DNA of 64,000 nucleotides, from NCBI GenBank assembly GCA_902806595.1, contig CADCXC010000044.1, positions 620,001 to 684,000 on the forward strand, given 5' to 3'. The position numbers were made by a program, and so were the translations under genes. Positions within the stretch are counted from its first letter, which is position 1. Each line of letters begins with the position of its first letter. Shown in pieces: positions 35,826 through 47,697 of this stretch. Under the pieces are notes generated by a model, which did not search any database, was not told the origin of the DNA, and was given only the letters and a program-made list of their open reading frames with translations. The stretch comes from Pyrenopolyporus hunteri. Lineage: Eukaryota > Ascomycota > Sordariomycetes > Xylariales > Hypoxylaceae.

Positions 35826-38800
35826 CATATGGGATTTTGGTGGGCATCTTCGTTTGCAATCTCGGTTTTCGTTTCTCTTTTTGATCCATATCATGGCTGT
35901 GCAGAGATACCATATCCCGATTCTCATCTGCTTTTATCTTTTCTCTTACTCCAAATTCTCGAGCGGCAAAATCCGATGCAAGAGTTTGATAGACGGGTAT
36001 GGAGGCTCCTGCACGGGATATCGGCCCTTAGTGGGCTAACTTCGAGGAAGCTAGATGCATACACAGGGCGTCGACTATCCTCTAATGGGCGTTCTTTGCT
36101 TTCATTCGTTCTACTACTCGGCGAAGTACCGTACTTCGTTCGGACTTATCAGGGCCACGAGGCTGCTCCGCCTAGGGAGGGTGTATCAAATGGTATCAAA
36201 CGGTCAGGTGGGCTCGGAACATTGACGGCTTGCGTTTCGGACGCTCGTTGCATGGGCGGGCTAAGCATAGGTATGATGTGTAATGGGGGTAAATTTCAGG
36301 CATGACTTACAGGTTGCTGGGAATTTGGCTGGGAAATCTTAAGGTCACACTGGAGTACGGAGAGGGCAGCTCGTACGGATGTCTTTTCTTACCCCTCCGT
36401 TCACACGATGGGTTATCAGTTAGCCGCGTGCTTTGCTATGTTGAGATGATGCATACGAACATGAATACTACTACTTTTCGTTTAAAACAGACATGTTTCC
36501 TCCAATTAAAACAATCATACGTAGATCTTCGAGAGTTAGATCTACGGTGTGAGAATGCTGTGCTGTTCGTCGGTATGAAGGTACGAATATCACCATTCTC
36601 GAGTCGCTAAACTGGTAATGAAGGTTGATAGAGTAGAAATAGATATATATATATCTTCTTCTACCTTTTCCCTCTTTAGAAGGAACAAGGCGACGAAAGC
36701 CCTATGTGGGCTAGAAAGGAGTCCGTATAACTCACAACAACTAACAGCGGATGAATGCCATCAGGGGTAGTGTTGATGGCGTCGTGAGAAATAAGCAGAG
36801 CGTGGGGATGGCGCTTATTAATGAACAGGTACCTAATGTAGGACCATCAGTACGCCTACGTAACGCGGAGCCAATCTGTTGATTTAGGCCCTCTCTCGAC
36901 AACTATGACGGCCTGGCATATTTCGTAGTTAAGACGCCCGAAGCACGATCTTAAGGAAATTGGCGTAAGCCGCTTAGCTTAGTGTTGGATACCTATCGAA
37001 AAGCTAAACGCATACTGAGTGATTTTGTTATACTTAAGCCTCGCCACCGACAATAGAAAGCACATATACCCAGGCAGGTACCAATATATACAAGACCTGC
37101 GTATGTAGAGGTTTGCCTAGGAGGTACTTATGCGAGCAGTCCTGCGCCGCAACGGAACAGGATATAACTGCCGAAAGGGTCTCTTACTAGCAAGGGCAAA
37201 CAGCTCATGCCTTACCAACAACTGTATTCTGCTCTTCGGCCTGCGCCTTAGACCTATATTACATTGACACATTGTTGCAAATTAAAGATGCCGAGTCCCG
37301 TTATAGCCTTGTTTGTTATAACGGATAGAAAAGGGGTACATGGATGTTGCCTAATTATAAGTTGTTATCGGCCTCTGTATATGGCGTCGATGACTGTTGA
37401 TCTCTCAACGCGAGCAAGGAAACCGCCGCGTCCCGCAAAGTTACGGGATCCTCGTACATCAATCCCGAGGGGGTATGTATGTGGTACGTATACGAGGGTC
37501 GATAGAAGATCGCGGGGCGTTGGCCGTGCTCGACGTTTATTACCCTTCAGGCGCTTATATGTCTAGACAATAACGCGGGCATGAACGGCTAGGAGGTAGG
37601 TATAGGTGATACGTAGGTGGATATCATTTCAAGACTCCGGATCAGTGTCCCAAGATCGCCGCGGCATCGATCACCAAGAAACCCACCACGGGTTAAGCAA
37701 AGCGCGGAGGGGACCCCTGGCGATTCTGGAGGAGGGGGAAGGGGGGGATTGGGGGTGGTCGTTACCTAAAGGCTCACCTGTCGAATCGGCGGCGTCGTCG
37801 GCCCCTTTTCGGGTCCACTGGTCGTAGATCTTGCTTTTAAGGTCGCAGGGCTCTGACTGGGAAAAAAAATAAAAATAAAAATAAAAATAAAAATAAAAAT
37901 AAAAATAAAAATAAAAATAAAAATAAAAATAAAAATAAAAATAAAAATAAAAATAAAAATAAAAATAAAAATAAAAATAAAAATAAAAATAAAAATAAAA
38001 ATAAAAATAAAAATAAAAATAAAAATAAAAATAAAAATAAAAAAAACGTAGCGACGAAGGACGTTTCGTATGTATTTCGATGACGACAGCCACACCGTAT
38101 GATCGGGTCTTGTCGTCCATAATTGCTACTATACGCGATGGATACCTATGTGTAGCCCCTATTCGGAAAGCAGAGTGACAGAAATGATACGTGGGTATGC
38201 TAAATTTGGATGAAGTTAAACAGACGACTGCGTGACTCTGTCTGTACCTTACATATCCAAGACACTCACATAGGCACACCCCTATCCATGGGGCTACCGT
38301 AATAGTAAGATCGCTTTTATAGCTTTCCGGCATTGTATGCATGCACCATGTTAGACTTAGTACTTGCTAGATACCTACCTGGACAAGTAGACTACCGGGT
38401 AACACTATGTGTAGCGTTACATCGTCGTCCCAAGCTCGCCGTCTTTTCCGAGAGTGGAACGCCCTTTACGGAACCGAGATCTCAGCTTATCTTAACTGGA
38501 CTGTAAGAGGATCGCACTTTTGATAGCTTGGTAGCTAAATTACGCTGCTTTCACGGATTACTGACTGGGCCTTCTTCGCCTCAGGGTAGCTGAAGTTGGC
38601 GAAGCACGTGATGCCTGGATACCTAGGTATCCGTCGTTCCATGCGAGTGTTCGCTAGATGTTATAAGACGGTTCGGGGGGTCAACGGTCACTAAGTTCCG
38701 TAAGAGAGAGGTGATTGACACTCAATGCCGAGCATGCTAGCTCTTATCAGATTATCCTGCGATGCTTTATCCTAAACCAGATGGACCGTATCCCGTGGGA

Positions 38801-39035
38801 ATATCCTCCACATGATGATGCCCTTAGATGATATTATTAAGGTAGCCTCTTAACCCAAACGCCCAATTATATGCAGATGCTTTTCCAATGCGTCTTCTAC
38901 CCGAGAGCGGTTTTAACGCCCAAGTGCCTTCACGGCTTCCCCTTCTCGTTCCTGCTGGCCAGTTGGTTGCCTTCGTTTTGTCTCCTGCGGCCTAGCTGCA
39001 TCGAAACTACCTTTTACCCCAAAATGATGTCGACC
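35826..39035. other. Intergenic, 3.2 kb downstream of wc-1
   Basis: Includes the wc-1 3-prime UTR and then sequence without credible genes. Open frames at 35829-36305, 36302-36610, 37264-37566 and 38871-39116 lack recognisable domains and have no supporting splice structure. The main structured item is the hexanucleotide repeat at 37862-38046. Confidence 0.5.
37862..38046. repeat. (TAAAAA)n hexanucleotide microsatellite
   Basis: About 30 uninterrupted copies of a 6-bp unit, 185 bp. On the minus strand it produces an artificial Phe/Tyr or Phe/Ile repeat frame. The lack of any imperfect unit suggests recent expansion or active homogenisation. Confidence 0.97.
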
Positions 39036-40127
39036 TTAGCTTCCCATCCAGAGTTCTTCCGATCTCGTCGTCAAAGACCGGAAGAGAGGTCGGTTAAAGC
39101 TCTGTGTCGGACCTGATGCGTCGGAGATGGGCGATACGATGTCACTGAAACTCAGAACTTGCTCTTCCCCTGGCTCCAGCGCCGACGGCGGCTCTATATC
39201 CGACAATAGCACCGCCTCGGCTGTGGTGGTAGTTCGCGCGTCCTCCGCCTCTGCGGCCCTCCGTGTCCACCAACGTTCCATAGACTCCCGTGGTCCTTGA
39301 TACCACCACTGGTTTTCGAAACCGTTATCCACCGTCATCATAGCCGTGGATAGCGACTCAAGCTCTCGAACTCTCTCGGGGTCCTCACTGCGAGGCTGGT
39401 CCGTGACGAGGGGTATAGTCGTGGGGTTATTTGCATAAGGCAAGGCGTCATCCTCGTCCTCGTCCTCGTCCTCGTCCTCGATGCCCCACGGCCATGCCCA
39501 CGCAGACCACGGTAGCCCATCCTCGCCAAGTCGGTATTGGCTGGGTAGGGGGGGTAAGGCCTGGAACGTCTCCGTTGCCTCCTCGTTCCTTTGTGCGCGG
39601 GGCGGGAACAAGGAGGCGGACGTATAAGGAACGTCCCAAGGGCTGTCGTTAAATGGCGGCGGAGCTGACCTTCCCCGCTCATACAGCATCCCCCGGGTGT
39701 CACTCGCCGAAGATCGCCTCGGCCTGGCCCTTACCTGCTCGCTAGGCGCGTTACCACCCTGGTTCCGGGGGTAACCCGGCTCTCTGGCGTGCGCCGGAGG
39801 GTGGGCGTGATGGTGTTGGCGATGCGACTGTCGCTGCTGGTGGTGTCGGCTCGGATGCTCTCGACTCCGCTGCTGGCGTGCTTCCGGGAGGACTAGGTAG
39901 TTGGTGTTCGGCGGGGGTACCTGGCGAGGGAAGTTCCCGGACTCCCTTGCGTTCTTTAGGTGGCGAGACATGTATGTGATGGTATGGGTCTGCGGCGTAT
40001 GGCGCTGAGACCATGATACACCGAATGCGAGTTGTACGAATATTTGCGGTTTGGAGAGGCTGCTGCTTTCGCTTTGTATTGGTTTGTTCCGATTTTGATC
40101 CATGGCGATGGGCTCCGTCCTCCACAT
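39036..40127 (-). CDS. Hypothetical low-complexity protein, Pro/His/Arg-rich
   Basis: One open frame, 363 residues from ATG 40127 (an in-frame ATG at 40103, MDQNRNKP, is equally possible). I do not recognise a family. Visible parts: a His/Gln/Arg-rich stretch (SRHHQQRQSHRQHHHAH), a middle with SPWDVPYTSASLFPPRAQRN and LPPLPSQYRLGEDGLPWSAW that reads like conserved sequence, an acidic run of alternating Glu/Asp coded by a GAGGAC-type microsatellite (about 39451-39480 on the plus strand), and a Trp-rich part (ENQWWYQGPRESMERWW). No signal peptide or membrane helix. The order of charged and aromatic blocks makes chance unlikely, but the start and possible introns are unsure. Confidence 0.6.
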   Translation of the reverse strand: MWRTEPIAMDQNRNKPIQSESSSLSKPQIFVQLAFGVSWSQRHTPQTHTITYMSRHLKNARESGNFPRQVPPPNTNYLVLPEARQQRSREHPSRHHQQRQSHRQHHHAHPPAHAREPGYPRNQGGNAPSEQVRARPRRSSASDTRGMLYERGRSAPPPFNDSPWDVPYTSASLFPPRAQRNEEATETFQALPPLPSQYRLGEDGLPWSAWAWPWGIEDEDEDEDEDDALPYANNPTTIPLVTDQPRSEDPERVRELESLSTAMMTVDNGFENQWWYQGPRESMERWWTRRAAEAEDARTTTTAEAVLLSDIEPPSALEPGEEQVLSFSDIVSPISDASGPTQSFNRPLFRSLTTRSEELWMGS

Positions 40128-40613
40128 TCCTCGGAAGAGAGAAAGAAAAAAGACAGGGCCGGAGGGAAGACGAGGGGGAGGGTAGCTCTTAATAGAAGAT
40201 ACCACCTTAGGATAACAACGGTTGGCTAGGACGTGATAAACAAGAAACCCGGGGCCCGGCTGCGGCTACAGTGCTTGTCTCCGGATTATGATAGATGAAT
40301 CGCTAGTACTATGCCAAGCACTCAACGCGAGACGTTCAAAAAGGGCAGTTCGGGTGCGGCTAGGCCAAAAATACTACGAATTGGTGTACTTCCCACCCGT
40401 AACTGCGGAGATTGCTCCTCTGTCATGCAACAATCTCTGGCACGTCCGTAACAGGAGTAATAGGAAGCACCAAGATGATCTGAGTAGGTGCGTAGCCAGG
40501 TAATATAACGATAATATAGCGAGCTTCAGGGAAAGCAATCTAGGCTCGACTAAGCGGCTAAGAATACCCTCGGAGACGGGGAGGGGACGAATGGGTGTAC
40601 AAAGCCAGGGAAG

Positions 40614-40650
40614 GGAGAGAGAGAGAGAGAAGGAGAAAGAGAGAGTGTGT
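40614..40650. repeat. (GA)n-rich microsatellite
   Basis: Mostly GA dinucleotides with a few interruptions, passing into a short GT run at 40645-40655. A second GA-rich stretch is at 41155-41205. Confidence 0.85.
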
Positions 40651-41602
40651 GCGTGTATGCAGTACGTTGCGTATGTAAGTGACAACCAGTTCCTGACGGT
40701 GGTATTGGTTATAGCGATGGTAGTGGTGGTAGCAGTGATAGATGATTATGGTAGCAGTGGCGGTGGGAGTTGCATGTACGCTCTAAGTGGCCAGCTGTAA
40801 AGGAGGGTTGTAGAGAAATGTGTCAGTAATGTATGAAGATGAGCGCGAACGAGAAGCGTGGTTAGTCGACAGAGATTAACCCGTATGTACTGTGGTATGT
40901 AGTCGTAAAGTCGCGTCTCCCCTGCACATGGACAAGAAGCGCACGAAGAGGGGCAGGACAACGAAATGATCTACTCCGTCCCGGGTTGTTAGTCCCAACG
41001 GGACATAGCCATTGGTGTGGTGTGCGGCTTGATGGGACGGGGGACGGGGGACGGGGGGGCAGCGGTGTCGAAGCTGGTTGCGCAAAGATTGTTAGGTGTA
41101 ACTCACATACATGCATACCTAGATAACATACCATGTATGCAGTGTACATTAGCAAGGAGAGGGATACAAGAGAGAGAGGGATACAAGAAAGAGAGAGAGA
41201 GAGAGGCATGTAAGGGGTAGTCGCCGTGGGCGAAGCGATCCCCGGATGCGCACATATCGCACTATCGCACCCATCGCACTATCGCATCGCTGTCCTCCCC
41301 TGGTTCCCGTGCCGCGGCATGGTTGAATCCAAGCGGTTGAATCCAAGGCAAGCTTCAAGTATTCCGAAGCGTAGCTATTTTCCAGCTTCGCCCCGCCTCA
41401 GCCAAAAGGAAAAACACCAGAAAATCCGCCTGGATGAACTCTGTGCCTGTCAACCCGCCAGCCTGCATCCTTGAACCGGGGGCTCTCGCTTTTGGTGCGG
41501 AAAATGCGAATTTGAAGGATGGGGATCCCTGTGGCTGTGCTCATCACTTGTTTTACGAATTAGCCTGCCTCTCGCATTATACTATACAAATCTACCACAT
41601 AT

Positions 41603-41681
41603 ATACATACATACATACATACATACATACATACATACATACATACATACATACATACATACCTAACTATGTATGTATGTA
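41603..41681. repeat. (ATAC)n microsatellite with inverted GTAT tail
   Basis: About 15 copies of ATAC at 41603-41663, followed by TATGTATGTATGTAGGTA. The complementary tail could pair with the repeat as a hairpin. Confidence 0.95.
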
Positions 41682-42632
41682 GGTATACCTTATGATATGT
41701 ACCCACCCATGGAGGTGACATACAACATACCTATGTTGGTATATTGTAACGAGTTACATGTAGGTAGCTAATCCTGGACCCTGGCTACACGTACCCGGGA
41801 CGTGCGGGAAAATGACCAAGCTGCCGGAGTGGGAACATACATGTATTAATCTCTAATAAAAAAAAAGTAGTTCTGAGTAAAAAGGGGGCGATACACCCGT
41901 CGGAAATTGTCGACACCTTCGAATGGTTCTTAACCGGGTACTTGACATACTGACTAACCAACAAGCCCGGTTAACCATAGAATTCGAGAAGCTGTGCCCC
42001 TGCTTCACTCTCCCTTGGCGAGCAAAAGAGGACCTTCGAGGCACGGGATGAGGCGACATCCCGGGTTGGTACTGGCTTTGCGACTGAGCCACCCCGTATC
42101 ATGACCGCCCGTATCATGACCTCAGAACTTTCGGGAACGAAAGCAGCCCCAGACGTGGTAATACCCGGGCAGTAAACATCGCTCATGACGTCTCCTCGTG
42201 CTCTTTTTGCTACTCCGACTTGCCCGAAGCCTCTTAGGAGGCTCCGACGGGATCTAGAATTGATCCTTATTGGATTTCTTGTCGGGAGCGACTCAAGAAC
42301 TGCCAACTATGGACCCTAGGCAAGCCCTCGTTTCAGCGTTTGCGTGAGGGCAGTTGGATATATTATCGACGAACGTCATCATTCATTCCATATAAGATAT
42401 ATACTATATACCCTATGTATATCGAACAAGCATACCAGAGATTATGCTCTCTAGGAGTATCTGGACCAACCGAACCCACTTCGGGGAGATCGGGATGTAT
42501 CACATAAGAGCGTCGTGTACCTTTAGAATAAGAAGTCGAGGACAAAGGGGAATGGTGCATGCATACTTCAAGGCGAAGTGGAAGCCGTCGGCGCAAACCT
42601 CGTCCTGGTGGAACTTTTTTTCTAATTTGCAA

Positions 42633-42985
42633 GTAGGTACCTAGGTACCTATATATTTGCAATGGGGACATAACGTCTACTTACGTACCTACCTAGGCAT
42701 TTGCATACTTCTTGTTAATACTTACAAGTACCTATTCTGTGGTGCATTATTGGGTCTCGCTCATATTGTCTACACAGACAGGTACATAGGTAGGTAGGTA
42801 CCTAGGAGTAGGTACGGAATACATGTACCTACCCATTTTGAAGGTACCTATCTACCGTGCGCGTGCTACAATATACTACCTAGATATGTAGGCACTACCT
42901 ACCTGGGCGTTATAAATAGGTATTTAGGAATTCCCATACTTTACCCCCTTAAATAAGTACTTGGGTAGGTAGGTAGCTAATACCT
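42633..42985. repeat. Cluster of TACCTA/TAGGTA palindromic units
   Basis: Dense short palindromes such as GTAGGTACCTAGGTACCTA (42633-42651), then further units at about 42781-42815, 42836-42855, 42896-42906 and 42961-42975. Similar units recur elsewhere in the window, always between genes. Confidence 0.85.
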
Positions 42986-43543
42986 GCATGTGCCTTTGGA
43001 TGTACAATACACGTACGCATCAGACGGTACTTACCTACCAGATACTTATATTAGGTATACAATACGTAGCTGCCTCTCAACACCATTGTTGTCCAGTTTC
43101 TGGAAATAGAAACATTTCGCGCACAGCTTTTCCACCCACATGCATTTCAGTACCGCATTACACAACCCAGGTAAGTTACCCTGGCCCAAATGCCCATAAC
43201 CGTCTACGAAAAATAAGCTCGAGAACAGCAACAAGCTAAACCGTAATCATCGTTATCGCATACATAAATCTCCCTTCTACCCACATCGTCTCAATCCATA
43301 TGACCTAGATGAACCGTCTACGCGGTTCGCCGTGTACCTAAATAGAGGTATCTATTGTACATAAATGGATACGCAACACTATGTTTTTTAGGATCATGAA
43401 AATCAAATAAACCCAGAATCCCCCTGCCATCCTAGACGCCCTCGTTCTCAACGAGGCATCAACATTCAGCATCGGGAAATCTTGTCCAACACCTAACTAG
43501 TTCTATATAGGTGTAATTAAGCTTCCGAGATAGCTGTATTTTT

Positions 43544-43572
43544 TGTGTGTGTGTGTATGTTTGTGTGTGTGT
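43544..43572. repeat. (GT)n microsatellite
   Basis: Two short GT runs separated by ATGTTT. Confidence 0.9.
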
Positions 43573-44288
43573 CTACCATTGGTCCCGGACCATGGGGGAA
43601 AAGAAAAATCCAGGTATCGTCGAAACCTCTTAAGGCTTTCATTGACGGCTCCCCTTCAATACGTAGCTCATCTCCACGGTGTTAATAGCAATTTGAATTC
43701 CTACAACAAAAATAGTTGAAACAAATTGTCAGGCTTATCTTATAACCTAGGCCTTCCACCAAATCTCAACATCTACTTGGGTTATGTGAATTGTGTGAGA
43801 GCGAATTGGCCTATCGCATGAGACTGTTTCATCCCGCGAGACGCTGTTTCGAATAGAATAAACAACAGAACATAGGCGTATAGGTATTCAGGCCACCTGT
43901 TTATAGTACTGCACCCTATGAATCTCCCTCCCTCCCGGATGGATTTAATGTACTTTTTTTTTTTTTTAATATCCCAATCCCCCTTATTCGAGATGCCTTC
44001 TAACGAATCGGTGCTCAATCTATATGCTGGCCTACCTAGGCATGTATGGGTACGTTTACCACGACGGGCTCCCGACATAAAGAAACATTCATTGATATCA
44101 GCAATCGCGAAGGTTCCCATAGGGGAAGATGCATCTCACACTGCTGTTGGGATCCCTTTGAACACTTGCTATTCTTGTTCTCCGAAACGGATCAATCAAG
44201 TAACTACGGTATCTAAACTAGGCTCTTGAAACAGGCACCTAACAAATCGAATATCCCAGACTCCGGTGAGTATGTTATGTTACTATTG

Positions 44289-45452
44289 TTAAACAGATTC
44301 GTTGGCCGATCCTACGGTAGTCCGTAGGGGAACATTGCCGTTAGATTTCCTCTCCCCCGCGTCATCGGCCTCGTCCCAGAAGCGCGTTGTTTGATCTCTC
44401 CCCTTGATCATGCCGTACAAATCGAAAGGGTCAAATAGAGTAGCGAAGAAATTTCTCTCTTGCTTATACCCTGGCCCCCTTATTTCCGTTACGCCATCTT
44501 TAGCTAGGTAAACTTTGGTGGACTGCGGCAGCCAGCGACGTGGATGGCGGATGTTCAACAGCACGCTGTTGCACAGCATCAACGTGGCTTCGAACAGGTA
44601 GAAGAACCATTCGTAGCGAATAGTGGCACTCAGAGTCGACGGATCGAACGTAGGTGATGAAAAGTTTACGCCGGCATAGTCGAAGAACTCGACCGTCCTA
44701 TAAACGCACCTAACTATAATGATGGCACTGCTGATGTAGAGTGTCAGGAGTGCTTGGTTCACCTTGGTATTATTGATCCCGTTCCGTCGACACCTCGTGT
44801 GAAAAGTCACGGCGAGCGCAACGAAGAGGGTCACGACGACAAGCTGCAGTATCAACGCAGCCTTAAGTAGCGACTGGCCCGTCTCTTGCATTCGCTGCGG
44901 TAAAGCTCGGTTAGCTATGTAAGACGCCCCCGTGCCGTTCAAAGCTTCAATAACGGAGGAGATGGCGGCAAAGGTTGTTAATACCCTCCCGGGATGGATC
45001 GGGGAATGATAAGGGACGAAGTAGAGTACGCGGCCGAGGATATAATAGTTGCCGAGCTCGTATAATGGCCTGATGAATAGATGAGCGACGTCTCCCGAGT
45101 AATAGGTGGGTCAACCTACGGAGCAGCGTAGACCAAACAGATACTAACGATATAATAGATGAGGTTTGTGTACTCGAAAGCCCCCAGCGTTCTCAGGATG
45201 AAGCCCGCCGCAAAGAGTAATGCGCAGGCAACATACAAGCCCGTAAGCCTCCAGCTCTTGTAATGCCTGGTACGTACGGTTGGAGTTAACTGGTTGTCCA
45301 CGGGATATCGCGCTCGGGGATCCGGGTACATACACTACTTGCCATAGATGAAGAGCACCGGTAGCTAGAAACGCGATAGTGAAGAATATCGGTGCCCCCT
45401 TGTTTGGGGCGTAGAACCAGATGCTGCCGTCGACGTATCGTCCGTCTTCCAT
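44289..45452 (-). CDS. RTA1-like seven-helix membrane protein (lipid-translocating exporter family)
   Basis: Exons 45452-45334, 45266-45120 and 45069-44289 (minus strand); introns of 67 nt (GTATGT..ACCAG) and 50 nt (GTAGGT..ATCAG); 348 residues. Both junctions fit the family: the first gives ALHLWQVVHYKSWRLTG, the second YAAPPLYELGNYYILGRVL. Seven hydrophobic helices can be made out, beginning with PIFFTIAFLATGALHLW and including YVACALLFAAGFILRTLGAF and ALILQLVVVTLFVALAV. The C-terminal tail is charged and should be cytosolic. RTA1 and RSB1 relatives give resistance to 7-aminocholesterol or move long-chain bases; substrate cannot be predicted here. ATG 45452 is chosen because the frame further upstream starts only at a TTG. 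Confidence 0.88.
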
Positions 45453-46275
45453 GACAACTGATTTTCCCCTTCTTCTTCTTTTTCTTTTTATCTCCTTTGG
45501 GGTTCGAGAAAACGGAGTCAAGACTAGATGGAAACAAGGCGAGAATACGTTGGCAGATTGACTGCTGCCTTTCTTATTAGTCTACGTTGGTTAGATCTAT
45601 CTTGATGGATAGTCATCGTGCTCTTTATATAACAGGTAGTTTCCAGATGAGAATGCCTCGAAACACATCTCTATGCGGCCTGTCTGCCTTGGCTATAATG
45701 CGTTCTTAGCCTTACGAACGGAAGTCAACCAATCGCATTACCGGGCAAGATACGGCGTACGTATTCTAGGTGGTAAGCAGCCGACCTACGGGGCGGGGGG
45801 TCCATTTTCTTCTGCGTTTCCGCATTTCTACGTTGATGAGAACCTAGACCTGGATTAGGACGGACGAATCGAAAACAATCGCGAAATACGTGAGGAGTAA
45901 TGGATGACCCGGCGCAAGGTCTGTGCGTACCCGACCTCGACCAGTCCGGGCCTACATGTAAGTAGGTAGGTATATACCTAGGTACCTATGTATATATGTA
46001 GGTCTTGTATTGGAACCCAATAGTAAGTCGTATTAATCGTATTACTTACCTAGGAGTCGCTAATTGATCAGGTTGCCGCTAATGGCCACCGAAGGCGTAT
46101 CGATAACTGCTCGTGCACTAGGTACATACCGATCAGCCGTCCGAAGCACGTACCAGGCTAAATCACCACAACCTGAGCCGCTGCCCAGCTACCTAGGTAC
46201 CTAACCATTTGTCCCTTAGCCGTCGGGCAAGTTCGTGTACTTTTACACACAGCTAGTATTCGCCTTCCCACGATT
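45453..46275. other. Divergent promoter region, 0.8 kb
   Basis: Between the RTA1-like gene (minus) and the UsgS-like gene (plus), so it likely contains both promoters. A TACCTAGGTA cluster lies at about 45959-46005, and another unit at 46188-46203. No gene seen. Confidence 0.55.
45959..46005. repeat. TACCTAGGTA palindrome cluster
   Basis: AGTAGGTAGGTATATACC followed by TAGGTACCTATGTATATATG. Same repeat family as at 42633, 50261 and 54531. Confidence 0.8.
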
Positions 46276-47697
46276 ATGACTGCCGCAACCCCTAGACGAA
46301 AGATGCCTCGATTAGACAAGCTAGAGAAGCCAGGGAAGCTAGACAAGCTAGACGGGCTGGACAAGGAAAGACTCAAGAATGCTTTCGATATCTCACACTT
46401 CGACCTGAATGCTGTCTTACGTGGCGTTCAATTGACACTCGTTGGCGGTACATCCTACTCATAGGCGGCAACTCAATATTACAATAAGGCGGTAGCTGAC
46501 AACTCTTCCGCAGCCCATCGAGCTTTACAGAACCCAGATATATTCACAAACTCTCACTACAAGCAAGCCGCCATAGCCGTGGGTGCCGGCATTGCTATCC
46601 GCCTGGCCATTGCCATACCTGTAGGAAATATCCCGAGATCACGTCTTTATCCAAGTCAACTTAACCCTATACCTAGCTTACCATCTAAAAACATTAGATT
46701 ACAGGGGTCAAAGTTCTTCTGAGCCTACTCTCCCTGATATTCGATCTCGACAAAGCTACATGGGACGATACCCTAGTAAATGGGCTTGACCTGATCGCCA
46801 ACCATGTCCTCCAAGTCCCTCTGTTTCTTATGACTCTCATGAGGTATATTACGCCGACGTTGGATGACATGTGAGTTCGACACCAGCCTGCAACGATGAT
46901 GAGAGTGTTGGACTCTTAACACCTAATTTGACAGGTTCATGGAGTCGTTGAAATGGGTCGACATGACCTACGTCCAAAAACATAAGCACGAAAATCCCGA
47001 TACCCTCCGAGATATGTACTACCCGAATCTCAGTAGGTATAAGCAGCGGGACGGCAGTACGAACTCCGGAAGCACTGCCGAGGCGATCAGCATGTTCCTC
47101 TGGCGGTTTGCCCGAAAGGCGTTGATTTCCCTGGCTGTATTCACTCTCTCGTATGTTCCGTACATTGGCCGATTGGTACTCCCGGCGGCCAGTTTTTATA
47201 CCTTCAACAAGGCGGTAGGCCTAGGACCAGCAGCCGTCATCTTTGGCACGGGTATTTTCCTCCCGAAGCGATACCTCGTCATTTTCTTACAGACATATTT
47301 CGCTTCTCGGAGCCTTATGCGAGAGCTCCTCGAACCTTACTTTGCGCGTATTCACTTCTCGAAGGAACAGAAACGAAATTGGTTCCGGAGCCGCGAGGGA
47401 CTCTTGTTTGGATTCGGCATCGGCTTTTACACGCTCCTGCGGGTGCCTTTGCTTGGCGTGCTGATATATGGCATCGCTGAGGCATCAACGGCCTACCTTG
47501 TTACCAAGATTACCGACCCTCCTCCGTCGCCGGATGCGCCGCGCTCCGAGATAGAGGAATTCGTTACGGGCCAGCAAGTCTGGAAAAATAAGCACGAGTT
47601 CCTTAGCCTCCCGCTGGCGAACTTGGATGCAGTCCGTAGCGACCAACCGCCTCCATACGATAAGGTTGTACCTCAAGGGGGCGCGAAAGACTTGTGA
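46276..47697 (+). CDS. usgS: UsgS-like conserved fungal multi-pass membrane protein
   Basis: Exons 46276-46447, 46514-46620, 46698-46870 and 46935-47697; 404 residues. The frame closes at every junction: LTLVGAHRALQNPDIF across intron 1, AIPITGVKVLLSLL across intron 2, TLDDMFMESLKW across intron 3. Intron 2 is best ended at ACATTAG (46697); using the later ACAG would cause a stop. The product matches, from memory, the fungal family annotated as transmembrane protein UsgS, whose function is not established. Visible: a Lys/Leu/Asp-rich N-terminal repeat (KLEKPGKLDKLDGLDK), hydrophobic helices including AAIAVGAGIAIRLAIAIP, LISLAVFTLSYVPYIGRLV and GFGIGFYTLLRVPLLGVLI, and a charged tail. AATAAA at 47827-47832 may be its polyadenylation signal. 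The name is less certain than the gene model. Confidence 0.85.

Larger units (their letters stand above)
40128..44288. other. Intergenic, 4.2 kb, repeat-rich
   Basis: Holds (GA)n, (ATAC)n and (GT)n microsatellites and a cluster of TACCTAGGTA palindromes. Open frames up to 112 codons (40374-40685, 41971-42306, 42363-42671, 43782-44120, 43918-44229) show no family features and often overlap on opposite strands. I see no gene. A 27-bp match to the inverted-repeat element near 50.6 kb lies at 43177-43203. Confidence 0.5.

Noticed and set aside
35829..36305. 158-codon ORF after wc-1
   Set aside because: Probably in the wc-1 3-prime UTR and beyond; composition is irregular and nothing is recognisable.
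37671..38342. 223-codon minus-strand ORF rich in Phe-Tyr
   Set aside because: Created by the (TAAAAA)n repeat.
41971..42306. 111-codon minus-strand ORF
   Set aside because: No family resemblance, no neighbouring exons with matching frame; likely chance.
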